From NCBI GenBank assembly GCA_028691845.1, contig JAQUYL010000006.1, forward strand, positions 83,522 to 147,521: a DNA stretch of 64,000 nucleotides, given 5' to 3'. The position numbers and the translations under genes are program-made. Under the pieces are notes generated by a model. It was not told where the DNA came from. It made no database searches and was given only the letters and a program-made list of their open reading frames with translations. Below are positions 1-8,973 of this stretch, piece by piece (the first letter of the stretch is position 1; each line of letters starts with the position of its first letter). This DNA is from Opitutaceae bacterium (GTDB lineage: Bacteria; Verrucomicrobiota; Verrucomicrobiia; Opitutales; Opitutaceae).

Positions 1-1
1 G

Positions 2-982
2 CTGCGCTCGAAGGAGGGGCTCGGGCTCATCAACGGCACGCAGTTCATGTCCGCCTACGCCGTGCATGGCCTGCTCAGAATCGAAAATCTGCTCAAGAGC
101 GCGGACCTCGTCGCCGCCATGTCGCTGGAGGCGGACCGCGGCAGCGCCGCGCCGTTCGATGAGCGCATTCACGCCTCCCGCCCCCATCGCGGCCAGGGTG
201 AGGTGGCCCGGAACATCCGGGCCCTGCTGCGCGATTCGGAGATCCTCTCCTCCCACGCGCATTGCGCCAGGGTGCAGGACCCGTACTCCCTGCGCTGCGT
301 GCCGCAGGTGCACGGAGCGGCGCGCCTCGCCGTCGCCCATGCCCGGGAAGTCGTGGAAACGGAAATCAATTCCGCCACCGACAACCCACTGGTGTTCGCA
401 AACGGCGACATCCTCAGCGGCGGCAACTTCCACGGAGAACCACTGGCGCTGGCGCTCGACTATCTCGCCATCGCCGTGGCCGAACTCGCATCCATCTCGG
501 AACGCCGCATCTATCTGCTGCTGGGCGGCGACGCTGGCGGCGACGTCAAGCTGCCCAGGCTGCTCATGCGGGATACCGGCCTGAATTCCGGTTTTATGCT
601 GCCGCAATACACCGCGGCCGCGCTGGTTTCCGAAAACAAGATCCTCGCGCATCCTGCCTCGGTCGATTCCATCCCCACGTCGCTCGGGCAGGAGGATCAT
701 GTCTCGATGGGGGCCATCAGTGCCACCAAGCTGCTGGAAGTCGTCAAAAACACCGAGACCGTGCTCGCCATCGAGTTCATGTGCGCGGCGCAGGGACTCG
801 ATTTCATCCACCCGCTCAAGGCCGGCCGAGGGATCGAGGCCGCCCACGCCGAGATCCGCCAGGTGATCCCCTTCGCCACCGCCGACCGCCTTTTCCACAA
901 CGACATTCAGGCGGCGCTTGATCTCGTCCGCTCGGAAAAGATGGTGGCCGCCGCCGAGCGCGTCGCCGGCCCGCTGCTCTAA
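2..982 (+). CDS. hutH: histidine ammonia-lyase, C-terminal part (5' end outside window)
   Basis: This cytosolic enzyme removes ammonia from L-histidine to give urocanate, the first step of histidine degradation. The reading frame is open from base 2, and the first residues (KEGLGLINGTQFM) are the conserved segment downstream of the self-formed MIO cofactor loop, so the catalytic Ala-Ser-Gly triad lies before the window. The family signatures 'TDNPLVF', 'GGNFHGEP' and 'SIPTSLGQEDHVSMG' are all present. About 326 of the usual 500 or so residues are visible. An internal ATG at 47 is not the start, because homology continues upstream of it. The stop is 6 bases before hutU, so the two are co-transcribed. 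Confidence 0.96.
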   Translation: MRSKEGLGLINGTQFMSAYAVHGLLRIENLLKSADLVAAMSLEADRGSAAPFDERIHASRPHRGQGEVARNIRALLRDSEILSSHAHCARVQDPYSLRCVPQVHGAARLAVAHAREVVETEINSATDNPLVFANGDILSGGNFHGEPLALALDYLAIAVAELASISERRIYLLLGGDAGGDVKLPRLLMRDTGLNSGFMLPQYTAAALVSENKILAHPASVDSIPTSLGQEDHVSMGAISATKLLEVVKNTETVLAIEFMCAAQGLDFIHPLKAGRGIEAAHAEIRQVIPFATADRLFHNDIQAALDLVRSEKMVAAAERVAGPLL

Positions 983-988
983 CCGATC

Positions 989-2647
989 ATGCCCCCGCCT
1001 CGTTCCATCCAGGCCCCACGCGGCCCCAAACTCAGCTGCCGGACTTGGGCGGCGGAAGCCGCCATGCGGATGCTCATGAACAACCTCGATCCCGCGGTGG
1101 CCGAGCGTCCGCAGGAGCTCGTCGTCTACGGCGGCCGCGGCAAGGCGGCACGCAACTGGGCGGCTTTCGACGCCATCATCCGATCGCTCAAGCGGCTCGC
1201 CCCCGACGAGACGCTGCTCGTGCAGTCCGGCAAGCCGGTCGGGGTGGTGCGCACCCACACCGATGCCCCGCGCGTCCTGCTGGCCAACAGCAACCTCGTG
1301 CCCCGATGGGCTACACAGGAGATTTTCGACGATCTGGAGCGCCGCGGCCTGATCATGTTTGGCCAGATGACGGCAGGCTCGTGGATATATATTGGCACGC
1401 AGGGCATCCTGCAGGGCACCTACGAGACGTTCGCCGAGGCCGGCCGGCAGCACTTCGGCGGCACCCTCGCCGGCCGCCTGTGCGTGACCGCAGGCTGCGG
1501 CGGCATGGGCGGCGCGCAACCGCTGGCCATCGTCATGGCCGAAGGAACCTGCCTCATTGCCGACGTGGATTTGTCGCGGCTCCGGAAACGGATCGACGAT
1601 CGCTACCTCGACGAAATCGCGCCCGATCTCGACGCCGCAATCGACCGGGCGGTCGCTCTGTCCCGGGAGAAAATCGCCCGCAGCGTCGGCGTCGTGGCCA
1701 ACGCCGTCGATCTGCTCGAGCGCCTGCTGGCGCGGAAAATCACCCCTGCCGCGCTCACAGACCAGACCAGCGCCCACGATCCGCTGTTTGGCTACGTGCC
1801 CCAGGGCCTGACTTTCGCCGAGGCCGTGGCCCTGCGCCGAACCGATCCGCAGGGTTATCAGCGGCGTTCCCTCGCCTCGATGGCCCGCCATGTCCGGGCG
1901 ATGCTCGCCCTGCAGCGGCGCGGGGCCCGGACGTTCGACTACGGCAACAATCTGCGGCAGCGCGCCAAGGATATGGGCGTCTCCCATGCCTTCGACTTCC
2001 CGGGGTTCGTGCCGGCCTACATCCGCCCCCAATTCTGCGTCGGGCGCGGCCCCTTCCGGTGGGTGGCACTGTCGGGCGACCCGGAGGACATCCATGCCAC
2101 GGATCGCGCCTTGCTGCGCCTGTTCCCGAAAAACGAGGGCCTGCACCGCTGGCTGCGCATGGCCGGCGATCGGGTGGCGTTCCAGGGGCTCCCGGCCCGC
2201 ATCTGCTGGCTGGGGCTTGGGGAACGGCATCGCGCCGGACTGCTCTTCAACCGCATGGTGGCGGACGGGCGCGTCAAGGCCCCCCTCGTCATCGGCCGCG
2301 ACCATCTCGACTGCGGCTCCGTCGCAAGCCCCAATCGCGAGACCGAGGCGATGCGGGACGGATCCGACGCCATCAGCGACTGGGCGGTGCTCAATGCCAT
2401 GGTCAACATTGCCAGCGGCGCGTCATGGGTCAGCTTTCACCATGGCGGCGGCGTGGGCATCGGCTACAGCCAGCATGCCGGTCAGGTTGTTGTGGCCGAT
2501 GGGACGCCGGCTGCGGCGCGCCGCCTGGAGCGCGTGCTGACCAACGACCCGATGATGGGCATTTTCCGCCATGCCGACGCCGGCTATGCCCTTGCCCGCC
2601 GCTGCGCCGACCGTCTTCACGTCAAGGTGCCAATGCACCCGTGGTGA
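989..2647 (+). CDS. hutU: urocanate hydratase
   Basis: Urocanase adds water to urocanate to form 4-imidazolone-5-propionate, using tightly bound NAD+ as an electrophile. The 552-residue length is typical. The glycine-rich NAD loop '[12 protein letters not shown]' and the signature '[18 protein letters not shown]' with its conserved cysteine are clear, as are '[17 protein letters not shown]' and the C-terminal '[14 protein letters not shown]'. The N-terminus '[19 protein letters not shown]' matches the usual 'kG..l.c.gW..Eaa.RML' start. It follows hutH by 6 bases and is the second gene of the histidine utilisation operon. Confidence 0.97.
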   Translation: MPPPRSIQAPRGPKLSCRTWAAEAAMRMLMNNLDPAVAERPQELVVYGGRGKAARNWAAFDAIIRSLKRLAPDETLLVQSGKPVGVVRTHTDAPRVLLANSNLVPRWATQEIFDDLERRGLIMFGQMTAGSWIYIGTQGILQGTYETFAEAGRQHFGGTLAGRLCVTAGCGGMGGAQPLAIVMAEGTCLIADVDLSRLRKRIDDRYLDEIAPDLDAAIDRAVALSREKIARSVGVVANAVDLLERLLARKITPAALTDQTSAHDPLFGYVPQGLTFAEAVALRRTDPQGYQRRSLASMARHVRAMLALQRRGARTFDYGNNLRQRAKDMGVSHAFDFPGFVPAYIRPQFCVGRGPFRWVALSGDPEDIHATDRALLRLFPKNEGLHRWLRMAGDRVAFQGLPARICWLGLGERHRAGLLFNRMVADGRVKAPLVIGRDHLDCGSVASPNRETEAMRDGSDAISDWAVLNAMVNIASGASWVSFHHGGGVGIGYSQHAGQVVVADGTPAAARRLERVLTNDPMMGIFRHADAGYALARRCADRLHVKVPMHPW

Positions 2648-2821
2648 TCCCTGCGCATGAGTCGTTTTATCGCTCCTCACCCCCGGCCGCACCACTGGCT
2701 CGCCGGGATTGCCGCGCCCCCATCGGCAGCCGCGTCCGGACGGACTCGCCCGCGGGGATGGGCCGAGCGCAAGGCGGAAACCTGGGCGTGGGCCTGCGGC
2801 CAGGATCGCCGGATCCGCCCT

Positions 2822-2852
2822 TTGACATGATGGAATTGATCCTCAGCATAAT
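2822..2852 (+). promoter_or_regulatory. possible sigma70-type promoter for hutI
   Basis: TTGACA at 2822-2827 and CATAAT at 2847-2852 are separated by 19 bases, about 60 bases before hutI. The -35 box is perfect but the spacer is long. The 264-base space between hutU and hutI holds no convincing gene, so a separate hutI promoter is plausible. Confidence 0.35.
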
Positions 2853-2911
2853 CACAACAACTGCGCTGCCCCCCCTGTCGCCGCGCATTTGTTTCTGTCT
2901 TTACTGACCGG

Positions 2912-4129
2912 ATGCACCCGCCAATGAACCTCCTCATTCGCAACGCCCGCATTCTCACGCTGGCCGGAGGCGATCGGCCCCGCCGCGGCAAAGCCCTGGG
3001 CGAACTTGGCATCGTGGAAAAGGGCGATGTGCTCGTGCGCGACGGCCGGATCGAAGCGGTCGGCAGCGGGCTCGCCGCACCGGACGGAGCTGAAATATTG
3101 GAGGCGCATGGCCGCGTTTTGATGCCCGGTTTTGTCGACTGCCACACGCATGCCTGCTGGGCCGGCGACCGACTGGCCGAATGGGAATTGAAACTGAACG
3201 GAGTGCCGCATCTCGAAATTCTCAAGGCGGGCGGCGGCATCCCCGCCACCGTCCGCGCCGTCCGCGAAGCCACCCAAAAACAGCTCGCCGCCAGCCTGAA
3301 GGCGAGACTCGATGCGATGCTGCGCGAGGGCACGACGACGGTTGAGGTCAAGAGCGGTTACGGCCTCCAGACCGATGCGGAGTTGAAAATTTTGTGCGCC
3401 ATCCGCCGTGCCGCCCACGACTGGCCGGGCACGATCGTGCCCACCGCGCTGCTGGGCCACGCCTACGAAGGGAACATTGAGGAATACTCCCGGATGGTGG
3501 TGAAGGAGATGCTGCCGGCGGTGGCCCGCGAGTTCCCCGACATCGCGATCGACGCCTACTGCGAAAAGGAGGCGTGGCCCGTCGAGGCCTGTGTGCGTCT
3601 TTTCGAGAAGGCGAGAAAACACCACCCGATCCGCGTGCATGCCGACCAGTTCAATTCCCTCGGCATGCTGCCGGAGGCGATCCGCCTGGGGGCACGCAGT
3701 GTCGATCACCTTGAGGCCTCCACCAAGGCCGATCTGCTGCAACTGGCCCAGTCGCGGACCTGCGGCGTCATCCTGCCCGGCACCGGCTTCCACACCAACC
3801 GGCGCTATGCCCGCGGGGGTTTTTTTGCCGATGCCGGTGGGGCGCTGGCGCTGGCCACAAACTGCAATCCCGGCACCGCCCCCACCCACTCCATGCCTTT
3901 CGCCCTCGCGCTGGCGGTGAGATTTTGCGGGCTCACGCCGGCCGAGGCCATCTCCGCTGGCACGGTCAACGGAGCCGCCGTACTGGGGCTCACCGATCGC
4001 GGGACGATCGAGGCGGGCCAGCGGGCGGATCTGATTATTCTGCGTCACCGCGACGAGCGGCTGCTCGCCTATGAATACGGCGGCAATCCAGTGGACGTGG
4101 TGATCGCCGGCGGCCGGCGGATCTCCTGA
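2912..4129 (+). CDS. hutI: imidazolonepropionase
   Basis: This metal-dependent amidohydrolase opens the ring of 4-imidazolone-5-propionate to N-formimino-L-glutamate, the third step of histidine breakdown. The amidohydrolase metal site 'GFVDCHTHACWAGDR' is present, followed by 'TTTVEVKSGYGL', the second histidine in 'LLGHAYEG', 'IRVHADQFN' and 'SVDHLEAS'. C-terminal 'ATNCNPGTAPTHSMP' is the family signature. The 405-residue length is normal. A second ATG 12 bases downstream (2924, MNLLIRNARI) is an equally good start because neither has a strong ribosome site. No hutG or hutF is visible to complete the pathway. Confidence 0.96.
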   Translation: MHPPMNLLIRNARILTLAGGDRPRRGKALGELGIVEKGDVLVRDGRIEAVGSGLAAPDGAEILEAHGRVLMPGFVDCHTHACWAGDRLAEWELKLNGVPHLEILKAGGGIPATVRAVREATQKQLAASLKARLDAMLREGTTTVEVKSGYGLQTDAELKILCAIRRAAHDWPGTIVPTALLGHAYEGNIEEYSRMVVKEMLPAVAREFPDIAIDAYCEKEAWPVEACVRLFEKARKHHPIRVHADQFNSLGMLPEAIRLGARSVDHLEASTKADLLQLAQSRTCGVILPGTGFHTNRRYARGGFFADAGGALALATNCNPGTAPTHSMPFALALAVRFCGLTPAEAISAGTVNGAAVLGLTDRGTIEAGQRADLIILRHRDERLLAYEYGGNPVDVVIAGGRRIS

Positions 4130-4184
4130 TATCGCGCAGGCAACACCGGCTTGCCTGACGGCATGTTCTGCGTAGGTTTTTGGG

Positions 4185-4748
4185 ATGAACCGAAAATCCA
4201 TTCCAGTCGATGATCTCGGCACCCGCTTCCACCATCTCTGGAACAGCCAGTGGTTTCTCCTTACCGCAGGCGATTTTACGACGCGTGACTTCAACACCAT
4301 GACGGTGAGCTGGGGCAGCCTCGGCGTGATGTGGAACCGCCCGGTCGCCCAAGTGGTGGTACGGCCCGTGCGGCACACGTTCGGCTTCCTCGAGCGGCAC
4401 GCCACATTCACCCTGTGCGCCTTCCCGGAGCGTTATCATGAGGCGTTGGTGCTGCTGGGCTCCAAGTCGGGTTACGACGGTGACAAGATCGCCGAATCCG
4501 GCCTGACGCCACAGGGAGCGTCCGTGGTCGCCGCGCCCGTCTTTGCGGAAGCGGAACTTGTGCTCGAATGCCGGAAGATCTACAGCGACGACTTCAACCC
4601 GGCACGGTTCCTCGATCCCTCGATTGCCAGCAACTATCCGAACAAGGACTATCACCGAATCTACTTCGGCGAGATCGTCGCCATTGCCGGCACCGACAAA
4701 TACCGGCGAACCGATGGGGGCGCGACACTTCCGGACGGCACATCATAG
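4185..4748 (+). CDS. flavin reductase-like / FMN-binding split-barrel protein
   Basis: This 187-residue protein resembles the flavin reductase-like domain family, which binds FMN in a split beta-barrel and in many members reduces flavins with NAD(P)H. Visible family features are the early 'FNTMTVSWGSLGVMWNRPVA' strand-turn, 'VRPVRHTFGFLE', and the later 'FTLCAFPERYHEALVLLGSKSGYDGDKI' which binds the phosphate side of FMN. It lies 55 bases after hutI on the same strand but has no obvious role in histidine use, and it converges with the porin gene that follows. The physiological electron donor and acceptor cannot be told from sequence. Confidence 0.8.
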   Translation: MNRKSIPVDDLGTRFHHLWNSQWFLLTAGDFTTRDFNTMTVSWGSLGVMWNRPVAQVVVRPVRHTFGFLERHATFTLCAFPERYHEALVLLGSKSGYDGDKIAESGLTPQGASVVAAPVFAEAELVLECRKIYSDDFNPARFLDPSIASNYPNKDYHRIYFGEIVAIAGTDKYRRTDGGATLPDGTS

Positions 4749-4850
4749 CGGCACTTCTGCCCGGGCAGTGCGGGTCATGGGATTCAAGATCGCGGCGCAC
4801 TTACCCCGCCACGGGGGGAAACGTCATGCCTGCCTCGGGCCGCCTGGCCC

Positions 4851-4887
4851 AAAAAAATAGTGCCGTCCACCAGGTAACGGACGGCAC
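4851..4887 (-). terminator. Rho-independent terminator of the cytochrome/porin operon
   Basis: A perfect 9-bp stem (GTGCCGTCC at 4860-4868 with GGACGGCAC at 4879-4887) is followed, reading on the minus strand, by a run of seven T. It sits 31 bases past the stop of the minus-strand porin gene. Confidence 0.85.
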
Positions 4888-4917
4888 CCTGAACCGTAGA
4901 ATAAAGGCTGCGAACGT

Positions 4918-7131
4918 TTAGAACGCGTAGTCCACCGAGGCGTAGAACAAGGGGCCCTTGTAGTTCGTGAAGCCGCCTGTCGTATCGCAACGGCTGTCAA
5001 AGTAGCCGACCTTGACGGCGCCCGCCATGCTGTCGGAAAACTTATGTTTCAGACCGATGGTGGCGGTGTAATCCTTGATTCCGGCCCCGGAGGGGGTTGT
5101 GGCGATGAGCGAAGCGTCGTAATTGTCCGCTCGGTAACAGGTGAACTGCACCTGTGCATCGGTGGCCTTGTTTACCACGAAGCCGGCCACGACGCTGGCA
5201 TTCCAGTAATTGTTGTCCGCATTGTGCAGCACGATGTTGGCGTTGCCGCCGGCCCTCGGATAGGAAGTGCTCGTGGTGTCAAACACGACATTGAGATTGC
5301 CCTGCACATAGACCTGGCTGTTGGGCGTCCAGTCGATGGTTTCACCGAACTGGTGGATTTTGGAATCCGCCGACTGGTATTCTGCGGCAGCATCAACCGT
5401 GGTGTGCATCTCCGCGTTCAGCCCGACGTAGCGGGTGGTGAAGGCCAGCGTCAGCAGCGGTCTCACCGTGGCAGTAAGCTGGAAACCCTCGGTCTGCGTA
5501 TCCAGGAGATAGCGACCGGTCGCGCCGATAGCCGCGTCGTAAAAGCTGTTCATGTGGTCCTTGCGGAAAACCTCTCCGCGCAGCATCACGTAAGAGGAGA
5601 CCCTCCAGTTCGCCCCCATCTTGTAGTTGTCATGCCTCTCTTTCACCCTGTTCGCGTAGCTGGCAGACGACGAACTGACGATCGGCCCCGCCACGGCACC
5701 AGGGCCGACACTGCTGTAGGTGGACGTTTCATCCGCAGGCGCAGTCCGGTAACTAGCTGTCCCGTAGAAGGTAATGCCCTTAAATCCGGTGTAACGCGCA
5801 CTGACCTCGGGCGTCCAGGATTTCTCATGAATCTTGCCGTAGTTCGGCGAGTAGACGGGGGACAACACGGTGACGACACCGGTCGCCAGATTGACATGGG
5901 TATTGAGGTAATTGACGGGATTACTGGCATTCGTCGTAAGATCCTCGCCCTTCACCGCCGCACCAAGACTGAGATCCTTTGATGGCTTGTAATCGACGCC
6001 CACATTGCCGGTAAAAACCTTGGCCGTCATGGTGCCGCCAGCGGACTGATACGAATAAGGTGGGCGCCCCCGGTCGACAAATCCGCCCACGAGGTACTTG
6101 ACGCCGGTGGCCGTCATGATGCTCAGCGTGTTGATGCGGGCACCCGAAATGTCGCCATCCATGTTCTGGTAGCCGACTCCGGCATAAACTGTCATCTGAT
6201 CGCTCAGGGCGGTTGACACCTTGCCCGTAAAGGAAAGTGCGTTGGAACTGATCCCCTGCTGGTCAAATCCGCTGATCGCGTTGTTGGCGACGCTGGGGGA
6301 CTTGAGCGTGGCAGGAGTGGAAGGGATGTTCGGATAGGGCTGCAGTTCGCCAGGATAGCGGTTGAAGAACCGGGTATCGAGATTGTTGACGCGGTCGTTG
6401 GCCAGGCGCAGGTCAAACGTGGTTCCCCCGATGGTGTGCGACATGGCAGCCTCCAATGTCTCGTGCCGTTCACCCAGCTCCACGTAGGAAGGAATGATTT
6501 TCCGGTTGGCGGAAATCGGATTCAGGCTGTTGCTCGACCAGATCGGGATGCCGGTAAAGTCGGTGTCGCCCCAGATGGTCGAATCCTTCCGTCCATTCCG
6601 CAATTCATTGGTATAGCCGAAATGGAAGACCGGCCGATCCGGCAGGGCGACGGTGCCCTTGGCCCAAAGCGTCGCCCGGTCGGTGCTCAGCTTGGGGTTG
6701 GTCAATGGCGCCCAAAATCTGTTGGTTGGAAAGAAGCCGCCGAAGCCGCCGTAGAAAGTACGGAACCTCTTGTAGCCAACTTCGCTGGTTCCCACCTCGT
6801 TCTTGGTCAGGCGAAACTGGGCGAGGTAATCTTCCGCGCCCGAGAGGGCCCGGCCGTCAACCTGCAGGCTGACATCCTTGGACAACTCCCTGGTGAAACG
6901 GAACTCCTCGATGCCGTAGGCGCCGGCCTTGGGTTGCTGCGTCCCGCTTTGGTAGGCGGCCTTGTCGCCGGTCACGGAGGCGGGCCGGCCACTGACCTTG
7001 ATATGACTTTCAAATACCGGCAAGGCATCGGCATCGGTGCCCGCCCCGAGCAACCGGAGAGCGGACAACGCGAGCGTGGCGCCTGCCATCAGGCCGGCGG
7101 TGCGGAGCAGGAAAATGCGTTTTGCTTGCAT
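4918..7131 (-). CDS. MtrB/PioB-like outer-membrane beta-barrel protein
   Basis: A 737-residue protein with an N-terminal Sec signal (basic MQAKR, hydrophobic stretch to about residue 30) and then repeated alternating amphipathic strands ending in an aromatic residue ('YASVDYAF'), the C-terminal signature of outer-membrane barrels. Stretches such as 'FRFTRELSKDVSLQVDGR', 'FGYTNELRNGRKDSTIWGDT' and the many 'Y..G.NWR.SSYV.LRGE'-type strands resemble the decahaem-associated MtrB/PioB family, whose members sheath a periplasmic multihaem cytochrome and carry electrons across the outer membrane. The upstream neighbour, 20 bases away on the same strand, is a multihaem cytochrome, which supports this reading. 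The CxxC motif near the N-terminus of Shewanella MtrB is absent. Family call is moderate; barrel call is firm. Confidence 0.78.
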   Translation of the reverse strand: MQAKRIFLLRTAGLMAGATLALSALRLLGAGTDADALPVFESHIKVSGRPASVTGDKAAYQSGTQQPKAGAYGIEEFRFTRELSKDVSLQVDGRALSGAEDYLAQFRLTKNEVGTSEVGYKRFRTFYGGFGGFFPTNRFWAPLTNPKLSTDRATLWAKGTVALPDRPVFHFGYTNELRNGRKDSTIWGDTDFTGIPIWSSNSLNPISANRKIIPSYVELGERHETLEAAMSHTIGGTTFDLRLANDRVNNLDTRFFNRYPGELQPYPNIPSTPATLKSPSVANNAISGFDQQGISSNALSFTGKVSTALSDQMTVYAGVGYQNMDGDISGARINTLSIMTATGVKYLVGGFVDRGRPPYSYQSAGGTMTAKVFTGNVGVDYKPSKDLSLGAAVKGEDLTTNASNPVNYLNTHVNLATGVVTVLSPVYSPNYGKIHEKSWTPEVSARYTGFKGITFYGTASYRTAPADETSTYSSVGPGAVAGPIVSSSSASYANRVKERHDNYKMGANWRVSSYVMLRGEVFRKDHMNSFYDAAIGATGRYLLDTQTEGFQLTATVRPLLTLAFTTRYVGLNAEMHTTVDAAAEYQSADSKIHQFGETIDWTPNSQVYVQGNLNVVFDTTSTSYPRAGGNANIVLHNADNNYWNASVVAGFVVNKATDAQVQFTCYRADNYDASLIATTPSGAGIKDYTATIGLKHKFSDSMAGAVKVGYFDSRCDTTGGFTNYKGPLFYASVDYAF

Positions 7132-7151
7132 GGCTTGTCGGACGGCTGGGG

Positions 7152-7940
7152 TTAGTAACGGAGGGCCTTGCTGGAATTTGAACCGTGGACGGCCTCGTGG
7201 CAGCCCGCGACCCAGCAGGTGCCGTTCATGAGGCGGGAACGATGATCCTCAGTGCCGACCACGATGGTCCCATTGCCCGCCACCGCGGGCCGCTCCAAGT
7301 GGCATTTGTTGCACAAATTGGCGTCGCGCTGGGCGAGCATCCTGGCGTTGACCGAACCGTGCGGGTTGTGGCACACGGTGCAGCCTTCGATCATCGCGTT
7401 ATGCTTGAAGACAAACGGACCCTTCTGAGCCGTGTGGCACTTCGTGCAGGTCTCGCTCTCCGCCTCAAGGGTGGCCCCGCCCTTGCCCTTGGTGGCGTTG
7501 CCTTCATGCGGATCATGGCAGTCGCTGCAGGTCACCTTCCCCGCCATCAGCGGGTGGCTGTTGGGCAGGCTGAATTGCCCGCGCTTGTCGAGATGGCACT
7601 GGAAGCAAGTTTCGGGTGATTTCTCCGGGTTGATGATCGTGCCCTTTCCGCCGCCGGCAGCCACGTGCAGACTGCCCGGTCCATGGCAGGCCTCGCAACT
7701 CGAGGCCGCATTGTCGTCGTTGACGGCAAGATTGGAATGCGTGGAGCCATCGAAATGCCCAGCCACCTCGGCATGGCACTCGGCGCATTGCTGTGCTCCC
7801 ACATAGGTCGCGCCGGCAATCTGCGCCGGAGCCACCACCGTGCGCTGGGTGGTTTCGCACGCCACGAAGAGCAGGCTCCAGACCGATGCGACGGCAAGGA
7901 GCATCCATGGTTTGAACAGATGCCTGGGGTGAGTTGGCAT
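7152..7940 (-). CDS. octahaem c-type cytochrome, probable lipoprotein (MtrA/DmsE-like)
   Basis: A 262-residue multihaem cytochrome c with seven CxxCH motifs at about residues 52, 82, 112, 138, 165, 187 and 210, and an eighth, unusual CX4CH (CWVAGCH) at 242-248. The spare histidines (for example H68, H92, H129, H145, H194) can supply distal ligands. The N-terminus has a hydrophobic segment ending 'LLFVAC', so cysteine 28 is a likely lipidation site, although phenylalanine at the -3 position is not ideal. It most resembles the DmsE/MtrA periplasmic cytochromes, which usually carry ten haems. With the barrel protein just downstream it probably forms an electron conduit through the outer membrane. 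Confidence 0.88.
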   Translation of the reverse strand: MPTHPRHLFKPWMLLAVASVWSLLFVACETTQRTVVAPAQIAGATYVGAQQCAECHAEVAGHFDGSTHSNLAVNDDNAASSCEACHGPGSLHVAAGGGKGTIINPEKSPETCFQCHLDKRGQFSLPNSHPLMAGKVTCSDCHDPHEGNATKGKGGATLEAESETCTKCHTAQKGPFVFKHNAMIEGCTVCHNPHGSVNARMLAQRDANLCNKCHLERPAVAGNGTIVVGTEDHRSRLMNGTCWVAGCHEAVHGSNSSKALRY

Positions 7941-8244
7941 GGTGATATGCGGGCTGTTCTAGCTTCGTATTGATTGCCCCTGCGGCGATCCCCGCCAGGG
8001 ATCGTCTGAGGCACACAATTATACTAGAGGAGGGGTATACTAAGCTTGTGGGAATCTGACCTCGCGGACCGTGGGAGGAACGCGAGCGTGGGAAATGTCA
8101 TGCACACTATAAGGGTAAACATACCTTTTGCTCCACGCAGTCCTTGGCGGACAATGTGTGCTTTTTGCTTTGTCCTTTCACTGCGGGATGCGACTGGCGG
8201 CCTGCCATGTTTGCCGGATCGTTGCTCTTGGCCCAGTCGCTCCA
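7941..8244. other. intergenic region upstream of cytochrome gene
   Basis: This 304-base stretch holds no convincing gene. On the minus strand a perfect TATAAT lies at 8018-8023, about 78 bases before the cytochrome start, without a good -35 box at 17 bases. A direct repeat TATACTA flanks this site (about 8020 and 8035), which could be a regulator site. Confidence 0.4.
8018..8023 (-). promoter_or_regulatory. possible -10 box of the cytochrome/porin operon
   Basis: Minus-strand TATAAT about 78 bases upstream of the cytochrome start codon. No recognisable -35 hexamer is found at standard spacing, so an activator or an alternative sigma factor would be needed. Confidence 0.3.
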
Positions 8245-8973
8245 TTAACCATGCTGGTGTTCCAGCACGATCAACAATCCGCCAAGGATGCTGAACAGAA
8301 CGCCCAGGAGAGCCGCCTCATAGCGTTCGAGGTTTTTCACTTCGATTTTCCCCAAGCCCAGCAACGCCAGCCATGCGAATAGCGTCATGCCCGTCAGCGT
8401 GGCCACGGCAAGAATCAGGCTGAGCACGACGAATCCCCGCCAGCCAAACTGGACCGCAGAAAGATAGACCGGAAGGAAACCTTCGCATGGCGAGAGGGTG
8501 AGCATCACCAGCAAACCGGTGATGGCTGTCCAATCGCCGGCTCGATTGGAAACCAACGCGCTGTCCTTGAGTTCATCGTCCCAATGACTGTGGCCCTCCT
8601 CCCGCCCGCAATGCTCGCTGGGATGATGATGCCCGCCCAGCAGCGCATGATGGCAGACGCCACCTCCCCGCCATTGGCGCCAAAAATAGTACAGGCCGAT
8701 GGCGATCAGTGTGCCGCCAGCGATCCACGGAAACAACCGCCCCAGTTTCTCGTCGAGTTGGAATCCGAACCAGGCCACGCACAAACCCAGCAGCGTGGTC
8801 AGCGCCACATGCCCGAGCCCCGCCAGAACGGTCACCGCAAAAGTCTTGGGCCCACCCCACCCCCGGGCTCGCGATACCAGCACAAACGGCAACCAGTGGG
8901 TGGGTATCGCGGCATGAAAAAACGCCACGGTGAAACCGGTCGCGGCGATAGTCGTGAGAACAGTGGAATCCAT
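8245..8973 (-). CDS. six-helix membrane protein with His-rich loop, NicO/TauE-like metal permease candidate
   Basis: A 242-residue integral membrane protein with about six hydrophobic segments. Between the third and fourth lies a loop rich in histidine, cysteine and acidic residues (about residues 107-133: CHHALLGGHHH, EHCGREEGHSHW). The motif 'MLTLSPCEGFLPVYL' after the loop and 'FFHAAIPTHWLPFVLV' near the start resemble nickel/cobalt efflux (NicO/RcnA) and TauE/SafE-like permeases, where such loops bind transition metals. Export or import of Ni, Co or a similar metal is inference. The start at 8973 is chosen because it begins the first hydrophobic segment; upstream in-frame sequence is low-complexity. 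A long leader precedes it. Confidence 0.65.
   Translation of the reverse strand: MDSTVLTTIAATGFTVAFFHAAIPTHWLPFVLVSRARGWGGPKTFAVTVLAGLGHVALTTLLGLCVAWFGFQLDEKLGRLFPWIAGGTLIAIGLYYFWRQWRGGGVCHHALLGGHHHPSEHCGREEGHSHWDDELKDSALVSNRAGDWTAITGLLVMLTLSPCEGFLPVYLSAVQFGWRGFVVLSLILAVATLTGMTLFAWLALLGLGKIEVKNLERYEAALLGVLFSILGGLLIVLEHQHG

Noticed and set aside
2657..2833. 57-residue small frame between hutU and hutI
   Set aside because: No ribosome site and low complexity; it would overlap the hutI promoter candidate.
2852..4411. 519-residue minus-strand open frame across hutI
   Set aside because: It lies antisense to a gene with full imidazolonepropionase motifs and shows no family signature of its own; long antisense frames are common at this GC content.
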